Of a DNA stretch of 64,000 nucleotides, positions 20,938-30,100 are shown piece after piece (the stretch's first letter is position 1; each line of letters begins with the position of its first letter). A program made the position numbers and the translations under genes. Source of the DNA: Duganella sp. 1224 (GTDB lineage: Bacteria > Pseudomonadota > Gammaproteobacteria > Burkholderiales > Burkholderiaceae_D). The notes under the pieces are model-generated. The model searched no databases. It saw only the letters and a list, made by a program, of their open reading frames with translations, and was not told where the DNA came from. Location: the NCBI RefSeq assembly GCF_013408245.1, contig NZ_JACBYS010000004.1, forward strand, positions 1-64,000, in the 5' to 3' direction.

Positions 20938-22548
20938 TCAAGTGCCACGGATTAGCTGAGCAGCTTTTTCGGCGATCATGATGGTGGGAGAGTTGGTGTT
21001 TCCGGACGTGATAAACGGCATCACGGACGCATCCACCACGCGCACATTGCGCACCCCTTTCACGCGCAACTGGCTGTCCACCACGGCGGCGGGATCGTCG
21101 GCGCGGCCCATCTTGCAGGTGCCGACCGGGTGGAAAATCGTGGTGCCGATCGCACCGGCGGCCTCGGCCAATTCCTCGTCGGTGCGGTAGTGGATGCCGG
21201 GTTTGTACTCCTCGGGCGCGTACTGTTGCAGCGCCGGCGCGGCGACGATGGTGCGCGTCAGCGTCAGCGCCTGCGCGGCCACCTTGCGGTCTTCCGGCGT
21301 GCTCAGATACAGCGGCGAGATTTTCGGCGGCGCATACGGGTCGGCGCTGGCGATGCGCACGTGACCGCGCGAGGTCGGCCGCAGATTGCACACGCTGGCG
21401 GTGAAGGCGGGAAAAGTGTGCAAGGGGTCGCCAAATTTTTCCAGCGACAGCGGCTGCACGTGGTACTGCAGATTCGGCGTTGTTTCGCTGGCGCTGGAAC
21501 GCGCGAACGCGCCCAGTTGCGACGGCGCCATTGACATCGGTCCGCTCTGGAACATCGCGTACTCGAGGCCGATGCGCATCTTGCCGAACCAGTTGGACGC
21601 CATCGTATTCAGGGTGCGCGCGCCTTGGCCCACCTTGTAAATCATGCGCAGTTGCAGATGGTCCTGCAGGTTTTCGCCCACGCCCGGCAGGTCAACCACC
21701 GGCGTGATGCCGAGCGCATGCAAGCGCGCCGCCGGGCCAATGCCGGAGCACTGCAAAATCTGCGGGCTGCCAACGGCGCCTGCCGCCAGCAGGGTTTCCT
21801 TGTTCGCGGTGGCGGTGAAACGGGTGCCGCCGCCAGTGAACAGCACGCCGGTGCAGACGCCATTTTCAATCGTCAACCGTTCCACGTGACACCCGGTCAT
21901 GATGGTCAGATTGGGCCGCCGCGCCGCCGGTTTTAAAAACGCCTTGGCGGTGTTCCAGCGGATGCCGCGTTTCTGATTGACCTCGAAATAGCCGCAGCCG
22001 GCGTTGTCGCCGCGGTTGAAATCATCCACTTTCTGGATGCCGCACTGCGCGGCGGCGTCGCGAAACGCGTCCAGTATCTGCCAGGATAAGCGCTGTTTTT
22101 CCACGCGCCACAAGCCGCCGGTGCCGTGGAATGCCGATGCGCCGCCGTGGTAGTCCTCGCTTTTTTTGAACAGTGGCAGCACAGCCTCCCAGCGCCAGCT
22201 GTCGTCGCCGGTGACCTCGGCCCAGCGGTCGTAGTCGCCGTCCTGGCCGCGCATGTAGATCATGCCGTTGATCGACGAACTGCCGCCCAGCACTTTGCCG
22301 CGCGGGTAGAGCAGGCTGCGGCCGCCAAGGCCGGGATCGGCTTCGGTGCGGAATTTCCAGTCGGTGCGGGGATTGTCGATGCAGTGCAAATAGCCGACCG
22401 GGATGTGGATCCACACGTAATCGTCACGGCCGCCCGCCTCGATCAGCAAGACTTCCTTGTCCGCATCGGCGCTGAGGCGGTTGGCCAGGACGCAACCGGC
22501 CGAGCCGGCGCCGATGATGATGTAATCGTAGCTGCCTGCTGATTCCAA
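20938..22548 (-). CDS. GMC family oxidoreductase (choline dehydrogenase-like)
   Basis: This FAD-dependent glucose-methanol-choline oxidoreductase has 536 residues. It has the N-terminal YDYIIIGAGSAGCVLANRLS dinucleotide motif, GKVLGGSSSINGMIYMRGQ, and the C-terminal SVMPFITSGNTNSPTIMIAEKAA with the FAD-site asparagine. The start is TTG at 22548, preceded by GAGGAG with 7-bp spacing; the longer ATG reading at 22650 runs into the upstream gene. It follows the nitronate monooxygenase after 14 bp, so the two are co-transcribed. The alcohol substrate is unknown. Confidence 0.88.
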   Translation of the reverse strand: MESAGSYDYIIIGAGSAGCVLANRLSADADKEVLLIEAGGRDDYVWIHIPVGYLHCIDNPRTDWKFRTEADPGLGGRSLLYPRGKVLGGSSSINGMIYMRGQDGDYDRWAEVTGDDSWRWEAVLPLFKKSEDYHGGASAFHGTGGLWRVEKQRLSWQILDAFRDAAAQCGIQKVDDFNRGDNAGCGYFEVNQKRGIRWNTAKAFLKPAARRPNLTIMTGCHVERLTIENGVCTGVLFTGGGTRFTATANKETLLAAGAVGSPQILQCSGIGPAARLHALGITPVVDLPGVGENLQDHLQLRMIYKVGQGARTLNTMASNWFGKMRIGLEYAMFQSGPMSMAPSQLGAFARSSASETTPNLQYHVQPLSLEKFGDPLHTFPAFTASVCNLRPTSRGHVRIASADPYAPPKISPLYLSTPEDRKVAAQALTLTRTIVAAPALQQYAPEEYKPGIHYRTDEELAEAAGAIGTTIFHPVGTCKMGRADDPAAVVDSQLRVKGVRNVRVVDASVMPFITSGNTNSPTIMIAEKAAQLIRGT

Positions 22549-22562
22549 AAACAGTCTCCTCG

Positions 22563-23600
22563 TTATGGCTTGCCGATCTCCGCCAGCAAGGTCTCCACCA
22601 GTTTCGCTGCCGGCATGGCGCGGGCGCGGGCCACGCCGGTGCCGCACCACAGCGACATCAGCTCGGTTTCGCCCCGCCTGGCCGCTTCCGCCCGGATGGG
22701 TGACGTTAATGCATTTTGAATGGGATATGGCGGCAATTGTCGCTCGTTGGCGGCCATCAGCTGCATGAAGCGATTCTCCAGCCCGCGTGCGTAACGGCCG
22801 GAAAAAGTGCGCGTCAGGCGGGTGGGATGGTCGCCGGCCGTCAGCAAGCGCTGCTTGTACGCCGCGCCAATCGACGATTCGTCACACACCAGGAACGCCG
22901 TGCCCATCTGCACCGCCTGGGCACCGGCGGCCAGCGCGCGGCGGATATCGGCGCCATCCATGATGCCGCCGGCCGCGATGACCGGAATATTCACGGCCGC
23001 CACCACCGCCGGCAGCAATTCAAATGTGCCCAGCTTCGCATCTTCCTGCGCGCCGATGAAGGTGCCGCGATGGCCGCCCGACTCCACGCCGGAAGCAATC
23101 ACTGCATCGGCGCCCCTGCTTTCCCAGGCTAACGCTTCGTCAACGTGGGTAATCGTGCCGATCACAAAAATACCGGCCTCATGGAGCCGGCGGATCTGCT
23201 CCACCGTCAGGATGCCAAACGTAAAACTGGCCACGGCTGGCCGCAACGCGATCAGCGCCTCAAACTGCGCGGCGAAATCTTCACACCATTTGGCCGGCGT
23301 CGGCAACTCTGTCCATCCCAGCGATGACCAGACCGGCTTCAGCCATTCTTTGGCCCGTTCCACCTCGGCGGCGGACGGTGTCGGTGTCTCCTGCACGAAG
23401 AAATTCAGGCAAAAAGGACAGTCGGTCAGGGCGCGAATCTGCGCGGTTTGCTCGCGGATCACGTCCGGCGACAACAAGGAACAAGCCAGCGAACCGAGCG
23501 CGCCGGCGTTGGACACGGCGGCCACCTGAGCCGGCGAATTGAAACCGCCAGCTGTCGGCCCCTGGATGATGGGATGCGGAAAAACAGATGCTAAGGTCAT
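22563..23600 (-). CDS. Nitronate monooxygenase
   Basis: This FMN-dependent nitronate monooxygenase (2-nitropropane dioxygenase family) oxidises alkyl nitronates such as propionate-3-nitronate. The 345-residue protein has the N-terminal HPIIQGPTAGG, the FMN phosphate-binding region IPVIAAGGIMDGADIRRALAAGA, and the SGVESGGHRG loop with the catalytic histidine. The ATG at 23600 has AGGAG five bases upstream; a TTG just before it is less well spaced. It is the first gene of a two-gene unit with the GMC oxidoreductase. Confidence 0.88.
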   Translation of the reverse strand: MTLASVFPHPIIQGPTAGGFNSPAQVAAVSNAGALGSLACSLLSPDVIREQTAQIRALTDCPFCLNFFVQETPTPSAAEVERAKEWLKPVWSSLGWTELPTPAKWCEDFAAQFEALIALRPAVASFTFGILTVEQIRRLHEAGIFVIGTITHVDEALAWESRGADAVIASGVESGGHRGTFIGAQEDAKLGTFELLPAVVAAVNIPVIAAGGIMDGADIRRALAAGAQAVQMGTAFLVCDESSIGAAYKQRLLTAGDHPTRLTRTFSGRYARGLENRFMQLMAANERQLPPYPIQNALTSPIRAEAARRGETELMSLWCGTGVARARAMPAAKLVETLLAEIGKP

Positions 23601-23618
23601 CAATTCTCCTGCTCAGGG

Positions 23619-23826
23619 CTGTGGATAAGCTTATGGATATCCACAGGTGCCAAATGTGAGTAAACAAACGAATGGTTGGGACGACTTTTTTTATCCCAAA
23701 ACAGTTCTTCGCTCATACAAGGTTTACGCGCCGCTTTATAAACCTCGTAAACGCCTGATTCTAATTCAAAATGCCCAGTTATCCACAGAAAAGTGTCGGT
23801 GTTAACAACTACCACTATTTTTATAT
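23619..23826. repeat. 208-bp direct repeat, copy 1, with DnaA-box-like motifs
   Basis: This non-coding segment aligns from end to end with 25840-26046. It begins with a TGTGGATAA box (23620-23628), continues with TGGATATCCACAGG, a TTTATCC..AAAA stretch, GTTC..ATAC and TTATCCACA (23779-23787), and ends ACTACCACTAT.TTTATAT. The offset between matching landmarks stays at 2220-2222 bp. Several GTAAAC/GTTTAC hexamers are scattered in it. It fills the spacer between the nitronate monooxygenase start and the GGDEF gene. Confidence 0.75.
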
Positions 23827-23900
23827 CTACATCTTTAGGGTAAACCATAAACCTCCGATATACTGGACTTGCCAAACAAACAGCCTCAACCGGAGATGTT

Positions 23901-25853
23901 TTGTTCTCATCACACAAGAAACCCCGGTCGCCTGCATATCTGCGGTTTCGGCGACGTTTGATCACGGGCCTGTTGTCGATGGCCACGCTGGCCATCGCGG
24001 TGGTGATCAGCCAGTTTCGAACTTCTTACCTGGAACGCGAACTCGCCGTTCGCACACAAACCGAGCATTACGTGAAAGCGATGGAAGCGCACGTGATTTA
24101 CTCGATACAAACGGTGGACTTGTCGCTGGTGGGTTTCGCCAACGCTATCAAAGTGCTGTCTTCCAAGCAAAGTCGTTCTCCCGAAACCATGTCGGACCTG
24201 CTGTCTTCGCGCGGCGCGACTGGCGACAACGACTACTGGATTACCTTTATCGACCCCAAAGGCAATGCCATTGCCACTTCGATAGGCAACAGCGTCATCG
24301 GCGCCTCGCTGGCCGACCGCGACTACTTCAGGATTCATCTCGACGGCGCCTACAAGGACAAACTCTTCATCGGCGAACCGGCCATCGGCAAAGTCAGCAA
24401 AAAAAAGCTGCTGTTTCTGAGCCGACGCGTGGAAACGGCCAACGGCGAGTTTCTCGGCGTGATCGCCGCGCCTGTAAATGTCGAGCGTTACGCCAAATTC
24501 TTTGAAAATTCCCGCTTCAATACCGACATTTCGATTTCCCTGGTCCACGCCCAGGGCAAAGTGATTGCCCGCGTACCCAATTTTGAACAAGCCTTCGGCC
24601 GTGACCTCAGCACCACTGCCCTGTTTGACCATGTGCGCCAGGCCAGTGCCGGCAACTACAAAGCCGTCAGCGTGATCGACAACCTGCGCCGGATTTTCAG
24701 CTACCACGTGATAGATGGCTTGCCGTTGATCATGGTCGTGGGCAGCAATGACGCGGAAAGTAACCGTCTGCTGCAGCAAAACTACCTGATCGCCGGCGCC
24801 GGTCTGGCGATCTTGTTGTTGCTGATGATCAGCGCCGGTCACTTTTCGCTCCGCACCTACCGTCGCCAGGAAGAACGCGAGCTGCGTTACCGCGCGCTGT
24901 ATAGCGCCAGCCGGGAAATGGAGCGTCAGCTGCTGGCCAACGAAGAATCGCTGAAATTGTCATCGCTGATTTTCGAAAACAGCGGCGAAAGCATGATGGT
25001 GATGGATGCCCAAGGCCTGATTCTGACCGTAAATCCGGCGTTTTCCCTGCTCAGTGGCTACATGGAAAAGGAATTGATCGGCCACCGGGCCGAAGAACTG
25101 GCGTCACCGCGCAACGACCAAGCGTTTTTCGCGCATATTTTTGGCTGCGTGAGCGCTTCCGGCCACTGGAAAGGCGAAATCTGGCAGCGGAACAAGGACG
25201 GCGACGAGTATCTGGCCGCGATGACGGTCAATGCCGCCTACGATGAACAGGGAAATCCCGTCCGCTATGTCGCTTTGCTGAGCGACATCACGCAGAAAAA
25301 AGCGTCCGAAGAACTGATCTGGCGCCAGGCCAACTTCGACACCCTCACCGGCCTGCCTAACCGCAACATGTTCCACGAACATCTGCGCCAGGAAATGAAG
25401 AAAACCGACCGTTCACAACTGCCAATGGCGCTGGTGTTTATCGACCTGGACTACTTCAAGGAAATCAACGACACGCTGGGCCACGACAAAGGCGATATGC
25501 TGCTCAAACAAGTGGCAAGCCGGCTGCTCGGTTGTGTGCGCAACAGCGATATTGTGGCCAGGCTGGGCGGAGACGAATTCACCGTCATCCTCAGCCAGCT
25601 GCGCAAACCGGCCGACGTGACCCGCACGGCGCAGGAAATTCTCCGCCAGATGAGCGCGCCGTTCCAGTTGGGCGACGATGTTGCCCACATTTCGAGCAGC
25701 ATCGGCATCGCCATGTACCCGGATGATGGCGCGGACGCCGATAGTTTGATGAAAAGCGCCGACAAAGCGATGTACGCGGCCAAGCAAAACGGCAGAAATC
25801 GCTTCAATTACGCCAATGCAGACCAAAAATCGACGGAGACTGTGAATAAGTGA
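23901..25853 (+). CDS. Membrane-bound Cache-PAS-GGDEF diguanylate cyclase
   Basis: This is a predicted c-di-GMP synthase of 650 residues. It has a short basic N-terminus, a membrane helix at about 18-36, a periplasmic double-Cache-like domain (about 40-285, with DYWITFIDPKGN and LADRDYFR), a second helix at about 292-312, a PAS domain (about 350-470) and a GGDEF domain with intact active site (ARLGGDEFT). No EAL domain is present. The start is TTG at 23901 with GGAG five bases upstream; the next in-frame ATG would remove part of the first helix. The gene is flanked by the 208-bp direct repeats. Confidence 0.9.
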   Translation: MFSSHKKPRSPAYLRFRRRLITGLLSMATLAIAVVISQFRTSYLERELAVRTQTEHYVKAMEAHVIYSIQTVDLSLVGFANAIKVLSSKQSRSPETMSDLLSSRGATGDNDYWITFIDPKGNAIATSIGNSVIGASLADRDYFRIHLDGAYKDKLFIGEPAIGKVSKKKLLFLSRRVETANGEFLGVIAAPVNVERYAKFFENSRFNTDISISLVHAQGKVIARVPNFEQAFGRDLSTTALFDHVRQASAGNYKAVSVIDNLRRIFSYHVIDGLPLIMVVGSNDAESNRLLQQNYLIAGAGLAILLLLMISAGHFSLRTYRRQEERELRYRALYSASREMERQLLANEESLKLSSLIFENSGESMMVMDAQGLILTVNPAFSLLSGYMEKELIGHRAEELASPRNDQAFFAHIFGCVSASGHWKGEIWQRNKDGDEYLAAMTVNAAYDEQGNPVRYVALLSDITQKKASEELIWRQANFDTLTGLPNRNMFHEHLRQEMKKTDRSQLPMALVFIDLDYFKEINDTLGHDKGDMLLKQVASRLLGCVRNSDIVARLGGDEFTVILSQLRKPADVTRTAQEILRQMSAPFQLGDDVAHISSSIGIAMYPDDGADADSLMKSADKAMYAAKQNGRNRFNYANADQKSTETVNK

Positions 25854-26046
25854 TTGGATATCCACAGGACGAGATGTGGCTAAGCGCCGCTTTTGACCAC
25901 AGGCCCGAATTTTATCCAAAAATTGTTCCCGAACTGATACAGCGCTTATTCAGCCGGTTGTTTACGCCGTAAACAAATGATTTGTAAACGTATACACGAC
26001 TTATCCACAGCCACTTATACGTTTACTACTACCACTATGTTTATAT
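25840..26046. repeat. 207-bp direct repeat, copy 2, with DnaA-box-like motifs
   Basis: This is the partner of the segment at 23619-23826. It starts inside the last codons of the GGDEF gene with TGTGAATAA (25841-25849), has the same TGGATATCCACAGG, TTTATCC.AAAA and TTATCCACA (26001-26009) landmarks, and ends ACTACCACTATGTTTATAT. Repeated GTAAAC/GTTTAC hexamers are also present. The bases between 26047 and 26229 hold one more box-like TGTGGAAAA (26176-26184) and no gene. Confidence 0.75.
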
Positions 26047-26229
26047 AAAACTCTTGTAAACAACTAAAACCGCAACTTCGAAAAAGCCGCTGGCGGAATA
26101 GCGCGCCTGCTTTGCGTTTGAAAGCCCTCCACCCAGCTAAAAACGCCTTAAAATTCACTTTTTTTCGCTACGCGTTGTGGAAAAAGCGCTGGATCTCCAC
26201 AGCGACAACTCAACAATTGAAGGAAAAGT

Positions 26230-26916
26230 ATGCGTTTAGGCATCATCAGCGCGTTGGCTGAAGAACAGCAGGGGCTGATAGAAGCCCTTCAGAGCCCCTC
26301 CAGGCACGTTCACGGCATGAGGGAGTACACGACCGGGAAACTCTGGGAAATCGACGCTGTGTGCGTTTTATCGCGTATAGGCAAGGTTGCAGCGGCTATG
26401 ACCGCCACAATTCTTGTGGAGAAGTTCGGAGTTACCCACATTGTCGTTACCGGCGTGGCCGGCAGTGGGGATAAAAGCGTCCGTGTTGGTGATGTCGTGG
26501 TGGCCGATACGCTGCTCCAGCACGACGTGGATGCCAGCCCGCTGTTTCCAAGATTTGAAATTCCGCTGACTGGGCTTTCCAGCTTTGCCACGGACCTCGC
26601 GTTGACGGAGCGATTGGCGATCGCAGCAGCGCCGGTCACGCGCGTCCACCGCGGTTTGATTGCCAGTGGCGATCAATTTATCGGCAAATTAACGCAAATC
26701 CAGGCCCTGAAAGCGGCGTTGCCGGACCTGTTAGCGGTGGAAATGGAGGGCGCCGCAGTCGCCCAAGTGTGTTTTGAGCTAGGAATCCCCTTTGCGGTGA
26801 TCAGAACGATCTCGGACAACGCCAACGACGATGCCGCCGTCGACTTCATGCATTTCATCAAAACAGTAGCGTCGCGCTACGCGTTCGACATCATTCAAAA
26901 CTTCTGCAGGGCATAA
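26230..26916 (+). CDS. mtnN: 5'-methylthioadenosine/S-adenosylhomocysteine nucleosidase
   Basis: MtnN (Pfs) cleaves adenine from MTA and SAH in the methionine and methylation cycles. The 228-residue protein shows the N-terminal GIISALAEEQQGL (catalytic-region Glu), VVTGVAGSGD, and the ribose/purine contacts VEMEGAAVAQV and RTISDNAND with the catalytic aspartate. The start is preceded by AAGGAAAAGT. It stands alone, with the direct-repeat spacer upstream and a composite inverted repeat downstream. Confidence 0.92.
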   Translation: MRLGIISALAEEQQGLIEALQSPSRHVHGMREYTTGKLWEIDAVCVLSRIGKVAAAMTATILVEKFGVTHIVVTGVAGSGDKSVRVGDVVVADTLLQHDVDASPLFPRFEIPLTGLSSFATDLALTERLAIAAAPVTRVHRGLIASGDQFIGKLTQIQALKAALPDLLAVEMEGAAVAQVCFELGIPFAVIRTISDNANDDAAVDFMHFIKTVASRYAFDIIQNFCRA

Positions 26917-26920
26917 AAAA

Positions 26921-27082
26921 CCGGGGCCAGGGCCCTAAAACGTTCAGTTAGCGTTTGATGAGTCATTCCGGCGCAGGCCGGAATCCATAGACAAGCTGCG
27001 TCATGACACGCTAGCGTTCTATGGGCTCCGGCTTTCGCCGGAGCGACGGGCTTAACTGAACGGTATTGGGGTCAGGGCCCCG
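26921..27082. repeat. Composite nested inverted repeat of about 160 bp
   Basis: The outer arms (CCGGGGCCAGGGCCC-like, 26921-26936, and GGGGTCAGGGCCCC, 27068-27081) enclose a second pair (CGTTCAGTTA 26941-26950 / TAACTGAACG 27053-27062). Inside these are REP hairpins (26962-26990 and 27019-27047). It lies between the mtnN and putA stop codons. The layout resembles a non-autonomous mobile or REP-mosaic element. Confidence 0.75.
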
Positions 27083-27106
27083 GAATGACGCTGACAGTAC
27101 GCCGAA

Positions 27107-30100
27107 TTACGCGATTTCCAGCGTCATCAGGCTGGCGTTGCCGCCGGCGGCCGTCGTATTCACGCACAGGGCTCGCTCAGCGAGCAAACGCCACAAGGGG
27201 ATGCTGCCCTCCTCGTTCGTGCTGATCAGGCCCACCAGCGCCCCGTTACGGGCCGCCAGCGTGCCATACTGGCTCTTGGCCAGCATGTCTTCCACCAGCG
27301 CGATCTGGAAATCGCAGTCATCCAGGCTGGACACGGCCTGGACGCGGTCTTGCACCGCCGCTGGCAGGTCGGCTGGCAGCAGGCCGGTGCCGGGACCGGT
27401 TACCAGCGCCACGTTGCCGGTCGCCAATACCGCCGCCAGCTGGTTCAGCAAGCCGTCCAGCGTGCCGGCGACGCAGGCCACGGCGCCACGGGCCACCAGC
27501 GCCAGCGTGTTGCGTTCGCCGGTCGGGCCCGGCAGCGTGGTCTGGCTGCCCAGCATGGTCGAACGGCTGTATTGCTCGGCCAGGCCGGCGGCGCGGTCGT
27601 GGCCATTCTTCTTGGCCCAGCCGATCAGCGCGTCCAGCGACGGCGTGGCGTGGCGCTGGTGTACCGGCGCCGTGATGGCGCCGCGCTGCAGGCGTTTCAG
27701 GTACAGCGGGCCGCCAGCTTTGGGGCCGGTGCCGGATTTGCCTTCGCCGCCAAACGGCTGCACGCCCACCACCGCGCCGACGATGTTGCGGTTGACGTAG
27801 ATATTGCCGACGTGCGCGCGGCTGGTGATGTAGTCGATGGTTTCATCGATGCGCGAATGCACGCCCAGCGTCAGGCCAAAGCCGCTGGCGTTGATCTGCT
27901 CCACCACTTTCGGCAGGTCGGCGCGCTTGTAGCGGATCACGTGCATGACCGGGCCGAACACTTCCTGCGTCAGCTCGGCCAGCGAACGGATTTCCAGCAC
28001 GGTCGGCGGCACGAAGGTGCCGGCCGAGGTCACGTCGGCCGGCAGGTCCAGCGAGTAGTAATCCACCGCCGTCGCCTTCAGCTTGTTGATGTGGGCCAGC
28101 AGGTTTTGCTGCGCCTCGGCGTCGATCACCGGGCCGATGTCGGTCACCAGGCGGTCCGGCGAGCCGACTTTCAGCTCCTGCATCGCGCCCTTGAGCATTT
28201 TGATGGTCTTGTCGGCGATATCTTCCTGCAGGAACAGCACGCGCAGCGCCGAGCAGCGCTGGCCGGCGCTGTCGAAGGCTGACGACATCGCGTCCTGCAC
28301 CACCTGCTCCGGCAGCGCCGACGAATCGACGATCATGGCGTTCTGGCCGCCGGTTTCAGCAATCAGCGGAATGTCGGCGTTTTCGGCGGTGGCGCGCTTG
28401 GCCAGCGTGCGGTTGATCAGCTGCGCCACTTCGGTCGAGCCGGTGAAGATCACGCCCTTGACGCGGCTGTCGGCGGTCAGCGCGGCGCCCACCACTTCGC
28501 CGCGGCCCGGCAGGAATTGCAGCGCGGCGCGCGGAATGCCGGCCTCGTGCAGCAGCTCGACCGCGCGGTGGGCGATCAGCGGCGTCTGCTCGGCCGGCTT
28601 GGCCAGCACCACGTTGCCGGCCGCCAGTGCGGCCGCTACCTGGCCGGTGAAGATCGCCAGCGGGAAGTTCCACGGGCTGATGCAGGTGACCGGGCCCAGC
28701 GCCAGCGTGTTGGTCGCGCCGCTGACTTCGCCGGCGTAGTAGCGCAGGAAGTCGACCGCCTCGCGGATTTCAGCGATGGCGTTCGGCAGCGATTTGCCGG
28801 CTTCGCGGATCGCCAGCGTCATCAGTTCGGTGGCGTTGGCCTCGAACAGGTCGGCCGCTTGCAGCAGCGCGGCGGCGCGCACCGATGGCTCGGTGGTCTG
28901 CCAGTCCATGGCGAAGTTGCTGGCGCTGGTCAGCGCGACTTCGACGTCGGCGGCGCTGGCTTCCACCAGTTGGCCGACGATGTCGCCGCGTTGCGCCGGA
29001 TTGGTGACGTTTTGCACCGGCTGCCCGGCGCTGACGCCGCCGGCGATCAGCGGCGCGGCATGCCAGCTGCGCGGCGCGGCCAGCGCGGCCGACAGCTCGC
29101 GCAGCACGTCTTCATTGGCCAGGTCCAGGCCGGCCGAGTTCCTGCGGTCGTGGAACATGGCCAGCGGCAGCGGAATGCCCGGATGCGGCAGGCCGCCCTG
29201 CTCGCGCGCGGCCGCGACCGGGTCGCGCAGCAGCGATTCGATCGGAATCGCCTCGTCGACGATCTGGTTGACGAACGACGAGTTGGCGCCGTTTTCCAGC
29301 AGGCGGCGCACCAGGTAGGCCAGCAGCGTTTCGTGGGTGCCGACCGGCGCGTAGATGCGGCAGGCCTTGTCCAGGTTGTCCTTGCCCACCACCTGGTCGT
29401 ACAGCGATTCGCCCATGCCGTGCAGGCACTGGAATTCGTAGTCGGTGATGCCGTCGCGCTTGGCCCAGGTGTAGATGGTCGACAGCGTTTGCGCGTTGTG
29501 GGTGGCAAACTGCGGATAAATCAGGCCCTGCGCGGCCAGCAGGCGCTGCGCGCACACCAGGTAGGACACGTCGGTGTAGACCTTGCGCGTGTAGACCGGA
29601 TAGCCGCTCATGCCGTCCACCTGGGCGCGCTTGATTTCGGCATCCCAGTAGGCGCCCTTGACCAGCCGCACCATGAACTTGCGGCCGCTGCGCTTGGCCA
29701 GGTCGACCAGGTAGTCGATGACGAACGGGCAGCGCTTCTGGTACGCCTGCACCACGAAGCCGATGCCCTCGAAACCGGCCAGCTCGGGATCGTGCGCCAG
29801 CGCTTCCATCAGGTCCAGCGACAGTTCCAGGCGGTCGGCCTCCTCGGCGTCGATGTTCAGGCCGATGTTGTAGTGCTTGGCCAGCAGCACCAGCGCGCGC
29901 ACGCGCGGCAGCAGCTCGTCCATCACGCGGCCGCGCTGGGCGCGGCTGTAGCGCGGGTGCAGCGCCGACAGTTTGACCGAGATGCCCGGACCATTGCGGA
30001 TGCCGCGGCCGTTCGAGGCCTTGCCAATCGCGTGGATCGCGGTTTCGTACGAGGCGTAGTAGTTGCGGGCATCGGCCTCGGTCAGCGCGGCCTCGCCCAG

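Noticed and set aside
21879..21892. parS-like GTTCCACGTGACAC within the GMC oxidoreductase gene
   Set aside because: It has one mismatch in the 14-bp core and is inside a conserved coding region; one such hit is expected by chance and it is not near other parS sites.
23600..23995. A 131-codon frame on the minus strand in the spacer before the GGDEF gene
   Set aside because: It overlaps the start of the GGDEF gene and reads through the direct repeat; the second repeat copy carries no matching open frame.
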